From Bacteroidota bacterium (GTDB lineage Bacteria; Bacteroidota; Bacteroidia; Chitinophagales; Chitinophagaceae), in assembly GCA_018266575.1 (NCBI GenBank), contig JAFEAE010000018.1, positions 202,463 to 266,462 of the forward strand: 64,000 nucleotides of DNA, read 5' to 3'. Shown in pieces: positions 8,941-18,116 of this stretch (positions are counted from its first letter, which is position 1; every line of letters starts with the position of its first letter). The translations under genes were made by a program, and so were the position numbers. Under the pieces are notes generated by a model that ran no database searches, was not told where the DNA came from, and worked only from the letters and a program-made list of their open reading frames with translations.

Positions 8941-10074
8941 ATGAAAAAATGGATGTTGATCATAGCTACGTTGATATTCATTTTGCCTGCAACAGCGTGG
9001 CGGGATTTTCATACAATGAATGAAGATCATCCAACACTTGCTATCGGTTCGCCTGCCCCGGATTTTAATTTGATGGATGTTAGCGGGAAAACGTATTCTC
9101 TTTCTTCTTTTAAAAATGCAAAAATCCTTGTGGTGATTTTTACATGCAATCATTGCCCGACAGCACAGGCTTATGAAGACCGCATCATTCAACTTACATC
9201 CGATTATAAAAATAAAAACGTTGCTGTTGTTGCTATCATGCCAAATGATAATCGTGCATTGCGTTTGGACGAATTGGATTTTTCTGATCTTGGTGATTCA
9301 TTCGATGATATGAAAACCCGTGCAGCAGAAAAGAAATTCAATTTCCCCTATTTGTATGATGGAGAAACAGAAACTGTTTCAAAAAAATACGGCCCCATCG
9401 CAACGCCTCATGTTTTTATTTTTGATAAAGAAAGAAAGCTCAGGTACAACGGACGGTTTGATGATACGGAATCCCCATTCAAACCTGTAAAATCAACTGA
9501 TACAAAAAATGCGATCGATGCATTGCTGAATGATAAAGAAGTACCGGTTAAAACAACAAAAGTTTTTGGATGCTCCATTAAATGGGCGGAGAAACAAGAA
9601 CTCGTTGCGAAAGCTGCAGAAGCGTGGGCGAAAGAGCCTGTGACTGTGGATACGATCAACGAAGAAGGTATAAAATCACTATTGAAAAATTCATCTGACA
9701 AATTACGGTTGATCAATGTCTGGGCAACCTGGTGCGGGCCATGCACAAAAGAATTCCCTGATTTTATTTTGATCAACCGGATGTACCGCGACAGGGATTT
9801 TGAATTCATCAGTATTAGTGCAGATGAAGCAGATAAAAAAGACAGGGTGTTTAAATTTTTGCAAAAGCAACAGGCATCGTGTAAAAATTATTTGTGTGTA
9901 GATGATAAATATAAATTGATTGAGGCAATTGATACTTCATGGCAGGGTGCATTGCCTTATACTGTGCTTGTTGAACCTGGCGGAAAAATTGTATATCGCA
10001 AAGAAGGCGCAGTTGATGTATATGAATTGAAAAAGACAATTGTAAATAATCATCTTATCGGCAAGTATCCATAA
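8941..10074 (+). CDS. Secreted protein with two thioredoxin-fold domains
   Basis: A 377-residue protein with an N-terminal signal peptide (KKWMLIIATLIFILPATAW). Domain one (about 35-190) is peroxiredoxin/TlpA-like: GSPAPDFNLMDVSGK, then the redox motif FTCNHCPTAQAYEDR with two Cys in a CxxC arrangement, and the cis-Pro loop IATPHVFIF. Domain two (about 240-377) is ResA/TlpA-like with NVWATWCGPCTKEFP and ALPYTVLVEPGG. It probably acts as a periplasmic disulfide reductase or sensor. Two complete thiol sites in one chain are less usual than a single domain. It follows the GH9-like gene by 17 bases; the PTS gene begins 33 bases beyond its stop, so all may be one transcript. Confidence 0.85.
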   Translation: MKKWMLIIATLIFILPATAWRDFHTMNEDHPTLAIGSPAPDFNLMDVSGKTYSLSSFKNAKILVVIFTCNHCPTAQAYEDRIIQLTSDYKNKNVAVVAIMPNDNRALRLDELDFSDLGDSFDDMKTRAAEKKFNFPYLYDGETETVSKKYGPIATPHVFIFDKERKLRYNGRFDDTESPFKPVKSTDTKNAIDALLNDKEVPVKTTKVFGCSIKWAEKQELVAKAAEAWAKEPVTVDTINEEGIKSLLKNSSDKLRLINVWATWCGPCTKEFPDFILINRMYRDRDFEFISISADEADKKDRVFKFLQKQQASCKNYLCVDDKYKLIEAIDTSWQGALPYTVLVEPGGKIVYRKEGAVDVYELKKTIVNNHLIGKYP

Positions 10075-10107
10075 TCTTTATACAAACCGAAATCATAACT
10101 GCAAACT

Positions 10108-11676
10108 TTGTTACTGACATTTATTTTCATCACGCTTATAGCAATGTTCGGCCATTCGGAAGATTTCCTCGGCACAACATTATTAAGCAGGCCATTGGTA
10201 TTAGGCCCGTTGGTTGGTTTGGCGCTTGGCGATATGCATCAGGGAATTATTATCGGCGCCATGCTCGAGCTGATCTTCATGGGAAACATTAAAGTAGGCG
10301 CAGCTATTCCCCCGGATGTAATTACGGGTGGTGTACTCGGTACAGCATTTACAATAATGTCTGGCAAAGGCCCTGCAATTGCATTGGCGCTTGCGGTACC
10401 CATTGCTATATTAACTGAAATGGTGTTGAGCGCGTTATTTGTTTTTCGTGCAACCTTCAATAAAAAATTTATTCAATATGCAGAAGAGGGCAATTGGAAA
10501 AAAGTACAGCAGCTTCACTTACTGTTAGGTTCTTTGAAGCCATTATTAATGGGGTTGATCACTTTTTTGGCACTTGAGTTAGGCAATAGTGTGATCAAAT
10601 CATTCGTAGATGCAATTCCTTCCTGGGTTAGCTCCGGTTTGCAGGTTGCCGGAAATATGTTGCCGGCACTTGGATTTGCGTTGCTGATGAATATGATGCT
10701 CACAAAAAAATTAGCGCCCTGGTATTTTTTGGGTTTCATCATTGCTTCTTATTTAAAATTGCCAATGATTGCTATTGGCGGACTTGGTGTGATCGCTGCT
10801 ATTATCGTCACGAATATCACACACAAAGAAAAACCTGCAGATTTGAATCCGGAATCTTTAGAAAAAAATTTCTCTCCGGTCCTTGAAAAAAAAGATATAC
10901 GAAAATTATTTTTTCGTTCATTAATGCTCGAAGCAAATTTTAATTTCGAAACATGGCAGAATTCAGGTTTTGCATTTTCAATGATCCCTGTTATCCGTAA
11001 ATTATATTCCACAAAAGAAGAAATTGCTGCAGCATTAAAAAGGCATTTGCAATTGTTCAACACGGCGCCACACGGTTCTACCTTGATTATCGGGATAACT
11101 GCTGCAATGGAAGAACAAAATGCTTCATCAGAAAATTTTGACGCAGAATCTATCAACGCAGTTAAGCTCGGATTGATGGGGCCGTTATCCGGCGTGTTCG
11201 ATTCTTTTTTCTGGGGTACAGTAAAAGTTATTGCAACCGGTGTTGGCACTTCACTTGCATTGAAAGGAAGTATCGCAGGGCCAATTCTTTTTCTTTTGAT
11301 ATTTAATATTCCGCATTTAATACTCCGTTATAATCTTGCGTTCATTGGGTATAATACGGGCTCAAAATTTTTACAAAACCTGGCGAAGACAAATGTGATG
11401 GATAAACTTACGTCAGGCGCTTCTATTCTTGGATTGATCGTTGTCGGTGCCATGACTGCAATGTTATTACCAATCAAAACACCATTGCATATCGGTTCAA
11501 AAGATAATGCAGTTGCATTACAGGAAATTTTAGACCAGATCGTTCCGAATATAATTCCGTTAGCTATCACATTTCTTGCTTACTTTTTTATAAAAAAGAA
11601 GATGAAAACAACATGGTTGTTATTGGGGCTTTTATTGTTGGGTTTTATCGGAAGCGTGTTGCATATATTTGCATAG
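10108..11676 (+). CDS. PTS mannose/fructose/sorbose-family permease, fused IIC-IID
   Basis: A 522-residue membrane protein. Residues 1-240 match the sorbose-type IIC subunit (SRPLVLGPLVGLALGDM, GIIIGAMLELIFMGNIKVGAA). Residues 263-522 match IID (KLFFRSLMLEANFNFETWQN, GFAFSMIPVIRKLY, HLQLFNTAPHGSTLIIGI, AMEEQNA, GPLSGVFDSFFWGT). In most bacteria these are separate genes such as manY/manZ or agaC/agaD. The start is TTG at 10108, since an in-frame TAA at 10096 blocks extension and the first ATG (10144) would cut transmembrane helix 1. The family needs IIA, IIB, HPr and EI for phosphotransfer; none is in this window. The AgaI/NagB-like gene follows by 26 bases, suggesting amino-sugar uptake. Confidence 0.88.
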   Translation: MLLTFIFITLIAMFGHSEDFLGTTLLSRPLVLGPLVGLALGDMHQGIIIGAMLELIFMGNIKVGAAIPPDVITGGVLGTAFTIMSGKGPAIALALAVPIAILTEMVLSALFVFRATFNKKFIQYAEEGNWKKVQQLHLLLGSLKPLLMGLITFLALELGNSVIKSFVDAIPSWVSSGLQVAGNMLPALGFALLMNMMLTKKLAPWYFLGFIIASYLKLPMIAIGGLGVIAAIIVTNITHKEKPADLNPESLEKNFSPVLEKKDIRKLFFRSLMLEANFNFETWQNSGFAFSMIPVIRKLYSTKEEIAAALKRHLQLFNTAPHGSTLIIGITAAMEEQNASSENFDAESINAVKLGLMGPLSGVFDSFFWGTVKVIATGVGTSLALKGSIAGPILFLLIFNIPHLILRYNLAFIGYNTGSKFLQNLAKTNVMDKLTSGASILGLIVVGAMTAMLLPIKTPLHIGSKDNAVALQEILDQIVPNIIPLAITFLAYFFIKKKMKTTWLLLGLLLLGFIGSVLHIFA

Positions 11677-11702
11677 CTTATCGATTCGAAAAAAATATTC
11701 AG

Positions 11703-12440
11703 ATGAAAATTACAATTACAAAAAACGAAAACGATTTTGATATAACTGCAGCTTGGCGCATTATTGCACAGATGTTTGAAAAACCAAATTCGGTAATCGG
11801 ACTTTCAACCGGACAAACAACTATTGGTATGCATAGTGTTGTTTCAAAAATCCATGCGCAATATCCTTTCGATGTTTCAAAAATTACTTTGTTCAATGTT
11901 GATGAACTCACCAATCTACCAAGAGAATATTTCGGAAGTTGTTACACGATGATAAAAACGCAACTCGCAGCGCCGTTGGGAATTCTGGAAGAAAATTTTA
12001 TTATGCCGCCAACCATGTCTGATGATTTCGAAAAAGAAGCAAAATTATTTGAGCAACGGCTTGCAGAACGTGGCGGTGCAGATTTGCAAATGCTTGGTAT
12101 CGGAATGAACGGTCACATCGGAATTAATCAACCGGGAACGCCATTCGAAAGTGAAACATGGGTTTCTCCGATGGATCCCGATTTTGAAGCACGTGTGCGC
12201 CGCGAAACAAGAGTGCCTGATGATGTTGTGCTCGGTGGTTTAACACGCGGCATTAAAAACATTATGCATACACGAAAATTAATTCTCATTGCAAAAGGAA
12301 AACGCAAAGCGGAAATTATTAAGCAGGCAATCCTTGGCCCTGTTACAACAGATATTCCTGCATCAGTAGTACAACTGCATCCGAATTGCGAAATACTTTT
12401 AGATGCGGAGGCGGCGTCGCTGATAGTGGACAAAATCTGA
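11703..12440 (+). CDS. Glucosamine/galactosamine-6-phosphate isomerase family (AgaI/NagB-like)
   Basis: A 245-residue cytosolic enzyme of the NagB/AgaI/6-phosphogluconolactonase superfamily. The phosphate loop is GLSTGQTT (33-40) and the base is D67 in LFNVDELTN. The active-site loop reads LGIGMNGHIGINQPG: N136, H138 and Q143 occupy the places of NagB D141, H143 and E148. Asn at the first place also occurs in AgaI; Gln in place of Glu is unusual. TRGIKNI and IPASVVQLH are shared with AgaI. Together with the sorbose-family PTS gene 26 bases upstream, an aminosugar-6-phosphate (GalN-6-P or GlcN-6-P) is the likely substrate. The start ATG 11703 is chosen over an upstream extension that overlaps the PTS gene. 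Confidence 0.82.
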   Translation: MKITITKNENDFDITAAWRIIAQMFEKPNSVIGLSTGQTTIGMHSVVSKIHAQYPFDVSKITLFNVDELTNLPREYFGSCYTMIKTQLAAPLGILEENFIMPPTMSDDFEKEAKLFEQRLAERGGADLQMLGIGMNGHIGINQPGTPFESETWVSPMDPDFEARVRRETRVPDDVVLGGLTRGIKNIMHTRKLILIAKGKRKAEIIKQAILGPVTTDIPASVVQLHPNCEILLDAEAASLIVDKI

Positions 12441-12570
12441 AAATGTATGATTTGAGATGTACGATTTCTGAGAAATAGGTAGAAGTCATCGGGTATAAGT
12501 TCCAGGCATTTTCAACTATATAGTTTTTAGTTTTTTTAATTTTAGTTTTTTATTTTTTGTAGTCAGCAGT

Positions 12571-12648
12571 TGTACTACTATTAAGCATTGTTGCGTCGCA
12601 CCTGCCTACCGCAGGCAGGCTCATGTACTGCAACAATGCTACGGAGCG
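12571..12648 (-). repeat. R1 dispersed repeat, copy B
   Basis: Inverted copy of the TGCGACGCAAC-core repeat (read on the minus strand). It carries the internal palindrome CCTGCCTGCGGTAGGCAGG, present also in copies C and D, inserted between the GTACA and TGCGACGCAAC blocks. It abuts an R2-type sequence (12649-12694) across the junction CAGACAATCGCTC. Lies in a 428-base intergenic stretch with no gene. Confidence 0.75.
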
Positions 12649-12773
12649 ATTGTCTGAACTATGATTTTGTCCTGATTTAACTGATTCTCCTGATTAAAAT
12701 TTACCACAGAGAGCCTCTGAGATTTTTTGAGAGCCACAGAACTTCTCTGTATAACTCTGCGTTACTCTGTGGT
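12649..12773 (-). repeat. Degenerate R2 plus R3 (CACAGAG-rich) repeat modules
   Basis: Bases 12649-12694 resemble one end of the R2 hairpin repeat (TTGTCTGAAC then degenerate). Bases 12703-12773 form an imperfect palindrome bounded by ACCACAGAG and CTCTGTGGT, with an internal CCACAGAACTTCTCTG. On the minus strand the order is R3-R2-R1, the same as at 24246-24480. Confidence 0.6.
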
Positions 12774-12868
12774 CAAATTATTTTCTGAAGCAGGATCAAG
12801 GTTGTTTTTTTAAATACTATAATCTAAAATCACGCAGCTCAATTCTTAATTCTTCACCATTCACCATC

Positions 12869-15010
12869 TCAGTTTTTCGCCGGCAACTTCTTATTGTCCG
12901 GGAATTCGATCGGGCGGACAGCAATGGCAGCGCCACCACCGGGAGCTAATTTTATTTTCAGGTTTTTTCCCTGTGCAACTAATACCTGGGTGATCTGGTA
13001 AGTTTCAGGATTGTTTTTCCAGTCAGTATCTGTCGAGTCTGAATAAATTGTTGCAATATATTTTTTCCCTTTCTCTAAAAATGTCAGCGGAATTATTGCC
13101 GTGCGTGCTTTTTCATTCGTGATTGCGCCGATAAACCAGTTGCCGGTACCTTTTTCTTTCCTGGCAATAGTAATATAACTCCCTGGCTCAGCTTCTACGA
13201 TCTTCGTGTCATCCCAATTAAGCGGCACATCGCGTATGAACTGAAACGCATCTTTGTGTGCTTCATAATTTTCCGGAAGGTCGGCAGCCATTTGCAAAGG
13301 GCTGTATAACGTTACATACAATGCTAATTGTTTTGCCAATGTCGTATGTACTTGCCTGTTAGGAACTGTCGTATAATTTTTCAACTTAAAAATTCCTGGC
13401 GTATAATCCATCGGCCCACCCATCAGCCTTGTAAAAGGCAATATCGTTTCATGCGAAGGTGCGTTGCCATCGCTGAATGCATTGTACTCATTGCCACGTG
13501 CGGCTTCGCAGGCAAGCCAGTTAGGGTAGGTGCGTTGCAATCCTGTCGGACGAACGGGTTCATGTGCATCAAGCATCACATTATATTGTGCCGCTTTTTC
13601 TGCAACACGTACATAATGATTGATCATCCATTGCCCATCATGATGTTCTCCGCGAGGAATGATCTTTCCTACGTAACCGGTTTTCACTGCGTGATAGCCG
13701 TTCATTGTCATAAAACGGAATGCAGTGTCCATCTGTCGTTCATAATTTGTTGCAGAACCGGAAGTTTCATTATGCATGATCAGCTTCACATTTTTTAATG
13801 CTGCATAGGCGGTAATTTCTTTCATATCAAAATCAGGATATGGTGTTACAAAATCAAACACATTTTCTTTCCAGTTCCCGAACCAATCTTCCCAACCTGT
13901 ATTCCATCCTTCAACCAAAACACCATCAATGCCATTGCTTGCTGCAAAATCAATATAACGTTTTACGTTTGCGGTATTCGCACCATGACGATGATTAGGA
14001 ATTGGTTTGCCATTTGCATCAACACTGTCTGCGAAATCAGAATAATTCCAGGTGCTTTTGCCTGTCTGCATTTCCCACCACACGCCAACAAATTTCATTG
14101 GCTTTATCCATGTGGTGTTTGTGATTTTTGATGGTTCATTCAAATTCAGTATTAGTTTTGATGAAAGGATATTAGTTGCTTTATCGCTGACAATTATTGT
14201 TCTCCACGGTGTTGAACATGGCGCATGTAAATATGCTTTGTTGCCAACAGCATCGGGCACCAGGCTTGAGGTGAATGTATTTGTTGCTTTATCCACATGT
14301 AACTGCATCGCAGGATAATTCGTCAAGGCAGCTTCGTGGATATTGATGTATAAACCATCATCCGATTTCATCATTAGAGGTGTTTGCACGGCATATTTAT
14401 CCGGTGCAACACGCACTGCGATAGCTGTTGAATTTTTTACCAATTCCGAATTATCGATCATGCTTAATTTAGATTCCGTATAGGGATACTCGTTAGTATC
14501 AAAATCCCCCGGTATCCAGAATGTTTTATGGTCACCTGCCATGTGAAATTGCGTGAGCTCATCAGTCACAATAAAATACTTTAACCCATCCTGCTTCGGG
14601 AATTCATAACGGAAACCAATGCCATCTTCAAACGCACGGAAAATAACGTTCAACAATAAGCCGGAATTTTTTTGTTTTAGATGAACTATTAGTTGCTCAT
14701 AATTATTACGGATATCTTTCACTTCGCCCCAAACCGGTTGCCATGTTTCGTCGAATGAATTCTTCTCAGAACCTGTCAGTTCAAAATCTTTATAAAACGT
14801 GCTGTCAGTATTTAATACAAAACCAAGATGTGATGATAATATTACCGGCCTGTTATCAAATAAAACCTGGTACACAGGGCTTCCGTTCTGGTCAATCAAA
14901 AATGAAACTTTCACTTTACCCATTCCAGCTTCCATTGTTTCGTTTTGTTGCGCAATAACTGCGTAGGTTAGCAATACGCCGGCCAGGCAAATAAAAAATT
15001 GTTTAAGCAT
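12869..15010 (-). CDS. Glycoside hydrolase family 97, inverting alpha-glucosidase type (SusB-like)
   Basis: A 713-residue secreted enzyme; residues 1-22 (MLKQFFICLAGVLLTYAVIAQ) are a signal peptide. An N-terminal beta-super-sandwich is followed by a TIM barrel with the sequence GIDGVLVEGWNTGWEDW. The catalytic glutamates of inverting GH97 are present in LIMHNETSG (SusB E439), LDAHEPVRPTGLQRTYP (E508) and GNEYNAF (E532), together with YVGKIIPRGEHHDGQW. The retaining alpha-galactosidase branch has Asp at the first site instead, so an alpha-glucosidase acting on starch-like oligosaccharides is favoured. The ATG at 15010 is preferred to an upstream one at 15091 because it places the signal peptide at the N-terminus. 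It stands alone, without SusC/SusD genes nearby. Confidence 0.92.
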   Translation of the reverse strand: MLKQFFICLAGVLLTYAVIAQQNETMEAGMGKVKVSFLIDQNGSPVYQVLFDNRPVILSSHLGFVLNTDSTFYKDFELTGSEKNSFDETWQPVWGEVKDIRNNYEQLIVHLKQKNSGLLLNVIFRAFEDGIGFRYEFPKQDGLKYFIVTDELTQFHMAGDHKTFWIPGDFDTNEYPYTESKLSMIDNSELVKNSTAIAVRVAPDKYAVQTPLMMKSDDGLYINIHEAALTNYPAMQLHVDKATNTFTSSLVPDAVGNKAYLHAPCSTPWRTIIVSDKATNILSSKLILNLNEPSKITNTTWIKPMKFVGVWWEMQTGKSTWNYSDFADSVDANGKPIPNHRHGANTANVKRYIDFAASNGIDGVLVEGWNTGWEDWFGNWKENVFDFVTPYPDFDMKEITAYAALKNVKLIMHNETSGSATNYERQMDTAFRFMTMNGYHAVKTGYVGKIIPRGEHHDGQWMINHYVRVAEKAAQYNVMLDAHEPVRPTGLQRTYPNWLACEAARGNEYNAFSDGNAPSHETILPFTRLMGGPMDYTPGIFKLKNYTTVPNRQVHTTLAKQLALYVTLYSPLQMAADLPENYEAHKDAFQFIRDVPLNWDDTKIVEAEPGSYITIARKEKGTGNWFIGAITNEKARTAIIPLTFLEKGKKYIATIYSDSTDTDWKNNPETYQITQVLVAQGKNLKIKLAPGGGAAIAVRPIEFPDNKKLPAKN

Positions 15011-15181
15011 AATGGTGGTTGATTTATTATGGAAAGATGAACAGGAGGCTTTGACAGTAAGATTCTGAGTGGGCGATGATCGGCGTAGCATAAGCCGTTA
15101 GTTTTTCTGAGAAATTGAGCTACGAAAGTTAATAAATAGTTTTTAAAAAGGCAATTACAGCAATACGTTTTTATGAGCTGT

Positions 15182-16495
15182 TCAGTTTTTATTTTCACCT
15201 TCTACAAAATACATATCGATTTCGCCTTTATTTTTCGCAGCAATTTTTCCACGATAGACACAATGGAATTTATCATGAACAAGCCGATATGTTTCACCTG
15301 AGATATTCACCCTGCTGGGCTCCCCGCATGACTCAAGTCGTGAAGCTGTGTTTACAGTGTCCCCCCAGATATCGTAAGCAAATTTTTTTGTTCCTGCAAT
15401 CCCGGCGACCACCGGCCCCGAGTGTATGCCAACACGTGCTTCAAAATAAGGTTCACCAAGCAACTGCTTTTTTTTGTTGATGTTGTTCATGTACAGTTGT
15501 ATCTCCAAGGCGGCTTTTATTGTCTCTGATGCATGGTTTGAAGCTGTTTCGGGTAAACCGCCTGCACACATATAGCTATCCCCGATCGTTTTTATTTTTT
15601 CGACCTGGTACTTACTGATTATCTCATCAAAATCGCTGAAATAAGAATTGATGAGCATAACTAATTCTTCCGGAGACAATAAAGTCGCCACCTTTGTAAA
15701 ATTCACAAAGTCGGTAAACATAACCGTTACCATTTCATATTGCCTTGCCCTTGCTTTACCAGTTTCTTTTAGTTCTTCTGCAGTTTTCGAAGGAAGTATA
15801 TTCAGCAATAAATTATCTGACTTTTGTTTTTCTGTTTCAAGATTTTCGTTTTGGAGCTTCAATAGTTTTTCCTGCCGCAGGTTTTCTGATTTGAAATAAT
15901 ACACAAGCATGAACAATGTAATAAAGGTAAAAATATGGTTGGCTACATACATATTTTCTCCTGCAGGCATGAACAGGAACGGTTTCATTGCAATGAAAGA
16001 ATATTTGCACAGCCAGAAACAACCAAGGTTCAAAAGAAAAAATAGCAATATCACTACAAAATTCCGGAAGAAAAGCATTGCTGCTACGCTGGCGCTGAAC
16101 AGGAGGTATTCCGAAGCATCTACTTTTCCGTGTGATATAGCATAAAAGGTATAGATAGCCGTTGAATAAATATTAAAAAGAAAAACAGCAAATGTGTATT
16201 TACGGAAGTAATTTAAAATTATGGGTAGCGAATAAAATATCGCCGATGTAAGGCTTTCATAAAAAGTAGTACGATGTGCTTTATCTAAATAAGACAAAAC
16301 AAAACTTATGAAAATGAGCACTGTAAAAAAAGAGATCCCGTTTACAAGCCTTGTCCTTTTTTTCTCCCAGTCTGAAAGCCCGTCGTAGATACCTGCTGTA
16401 ACCACTTTTTCCCAGGCTTTCAGGATAAATTTCAGCAGCTTTCTGAAAAGCATTTTCCCGTTATTATTTTTTTCAAGCACTGCTGACTGTTCCAT
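15182..16495 (-). CDS. Membrane-bound class III adenylate cyclase
   Basis: A 437-residue protein with about six transmembrane helices (residues about 50-200), a coiled-coil linker (about 203-228, ENLRQEKLLKLQNENLETEK) and a class III cyclase domain. All catalytic positions are recognisable: metal-binding D262 (MFTDFVNF) and D306 (IGDSYMCAG), adenine-specifying K302 and D375 (FAYDIWGDT), and the transition-state pair N382 and R386 (VNTASR). It should therefore make cAMP, probably as a homodimer. It begins 19 bases after the FAD oxidase gene 16515-18086 and is likely the third gene of that operon. Confidence 0.9.
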   Translation of the reverse strand: MEQSAVLEKNNNGKMLFRKLLKFILKAWEKVVTAGIYDGLSDWEKKRTRLVNGISFFTVLIFISFVLSYLDKAHRTTFYESLTSAIFYSLPIILNYFRKYTFAVFLFNIYSTAIYTFYAISHGKVDASEYLLFSASVAAMLFFRNFVVILLFFLLNLGCFWLCKYSFIAMKPFLFMPAGENMYVANHIFTFITLFMLVYYFKSENLRQEKLLKLQNENLETEKQKSDNLLLNILPSKTAEELKETGKARARQYEMVTVMFTDFVNFTKVATLLSPEELVMLINSYFSDFDEIISKYQVEKIKTIGDSYMCAGGLPETASNHASETIKAALEIQLYMNNINKKKQLLGEPYFEARVGIHSGPVVAGIAGTKKFAYDIWGDTVNTASRLESCGEPSRVNISGETYRLVHDKFHCVYRGKIAAKNKGEIDMYFVEGENKN

Positions 16496-16514
16496 TTTTT
16501 TTGAAAAATTATTT

Positions 16515-18086
16515 TCATATACCTAATTGCATTTTCCAGTATGTATTCAAAAAAATGCCATTAGGATCCATTTGGTTTCTCAATGCAATAAAATTATTCC
16601 ACATCGGATATTGTGATGTTATAAATGCTGCGTTTTCACCGCTGGTTGGCGGTGGAAGATATTTTCCCCAATGCAGCCTGTAATTGATATTGCTTTGTTT
16701 CAATAAATCCCAGAATTGTTGATAAAATACAACCGGGCTTACTGTTTTACTCAACCATTGCATAATATTTATGCGAACTGATTGCTGGTTATAAGCTGGG
16801 CTTAGCCAGAAGTTGCTGCTTTTTGCACCTAAAATTTCAAAGCAATAAAAACCTGTTGCCGACATTCCTTTTTCTGTAAAATAATTTTGAAGAATATTGA
16901 TCACCTGTTCCGTTTGATTTATGTCTATCCAGAATTCAGTATAAACAAGGTCCATCAGGTTATTACTGAATTCAACAGTATCCATGGGCAAACTTCCAAG
17001 CCAGTTGTCCCAGAATTGTTGAGGTGGCCGGGAACTATCATTGCATGGGAAATAAAAATCGCATAACAACGGATATAGATATGGAGCAGCGGCATTAACT
17101 CCCATTTTAATAAAATCAGCAGCAGGATTATTTCCAAAAATCTCATATAGCCATTCGGGCCAGTTGGCAATTAAACTATAACCAACATTGGCAACCGTTT
17201 CAGAGCCCATGTATAACCCAGGCATAGCTGATGGCCCGTGAAAGATAGGCACATAAGGTTTGGGTTTAAAATCATTTGGTGGCCCGGTTTGCTGATTATA
17301 ATCCGAAGTTTGCATTGTTCTCGCCTGCCAGGTAATAACACGTTGCAATGTTGAGATCGGCCTCCAGAGCATACGAACAAATTCTGTACTGGTGAGAAAC
17401 GTTTGCATCGATGGTAATGTGCTGCTGCCATTGCCATAAAAATCGAAAGGGCATTCTGCTGTTTTGGTAACTGTTTCCGTACCGATAATATTAAAGGCCG
17501 GAACGCATTGAAGCGTAACAGAAACAGCGATGCCGAGAAGACCAAGTGAAACACCAACACCATAAAACGGATCAGTGAGTGAGGCTGATTTGGTAAATGT
17601 TGTCGCTGTTCCGTTCCCGTCAATTATACGGACAGCTACAATACATTCATCAAATGAATGCGCTAATGAAGCCGCAGATGAAGCTGTTGAAATAAAACCA
17701 GATACTGTTTGATGAATAGCGTCACTTACGTTTTGTATTGACCAGCCTTTTTGATTGAGTTGATAAAACAAACCGTTTTCCGGTGTAGAAACTTTTGCCG
17801 GGTCATACGGGTTGAAACCAAGGTTACAACCTGCCTGAACGGTCACCTGCATGTTGGCATCATCGAAGGTTACACTCCGCATCTGGTCGAGCAGGATATT
17901 TATATTATTTGTTGCAGGGTTATTATTTTGTAATGAAAACCCGTCAGTAAAAATTGCACCGCTAACAGATTGTGCGGCGCCGGTAACACGGACCTGCAAT
18001 TTGTTTTGAACAGCATATTGAACAAGTGAAATAATATCGCTTTCGCTTGCCGGATGATATAGGCCGTTCGCATCAGGTTGTATCAT
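16515..18086 (-). CDS. FAD-binding oxidase, aldonolactone/alditol oxidase-like, paralogue 1 (no covalent-FAD His)
   Basis: A 523-residue protein with a PCMH-type FAD domain (about 1-200) and a C-terminal substrate domain with the RLHWGKYLPP and DPNGIFLNTYW motifs of the arabinono-lactone/gulonolactone oxidase group. The FAD site reads RVTGAAQSVSG; Q39 stands where the family has the His that forms the covalent bond to FAD (the paralogue next to it has H41). FAD, if held, should be non-covalent. No signal peptide. It lies 30 bases after the second oxidase gene and 19 before the cyclase gene. The two oxidases are similar along their whole length and probably arose by tandem duplication. Confidence 0.8.
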   Translation of the reverse strand: MIQPDANGLYHPASESDIISLVQYAVQNKLQVRVTGAAQSVSGAIFTDGFSLQNNNPATNNINILLDQMRSVTFDDANMQVTVQAGCNLGFNPYDPAKVSTPENGLFYQLNQKGWSIQNVSDAIHQTVSGFISTASSAASLAHSFDECIVAVRIIDGNGTATTFTKSASLTDPFYGVGVSLGLLGIAVSVTLQCVPAFNIIGTETVTKTAECPFDFYGNGSSTLPSMQTFLTSTEFVRMLWRPISTLQRVITWQARTMQTSDYNQQTGPPNDFKPKPYVPIFHGPSAMPGLYMGSETVANVGYSLIANWPEWLYEIFGNNPAADFIKMGVNAAAPYLYPLLCDFYFPCNDSSRPPQQFWDNWLGSLPMDTVEFSNNLMDLVYTEFWIDINQTEQVINILQNYFTEKGMSATGFYCFEILGAKSSNFWLSPAYNQQSVRINIMQWLSKTVSPVVFYQQFWDLLKQSNINYRLHWGKYLPPPTSGENAAFITSQYPMWNNFIALRNQMDPNGIFLNTYWKMQLGI

Positions 18087-18116
18087 GTATGTTCTTTTAT
18101 TAAATTAATAGTTGTT

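Noticed and set aside
12441..12868. CRISPR-like array suspected from spaced repeats
   Set aside because: The repeats are different modules, not a regular repeat-spacer series, and no cas genes are present.
1..15010. A classical Sus-type polysaccharide utilisation locus
   Set aside because: Several glycoside hydrolases are present, but no SusC, SusD, hybrid two-component or FecR/sigma unit lies next to them in this window.
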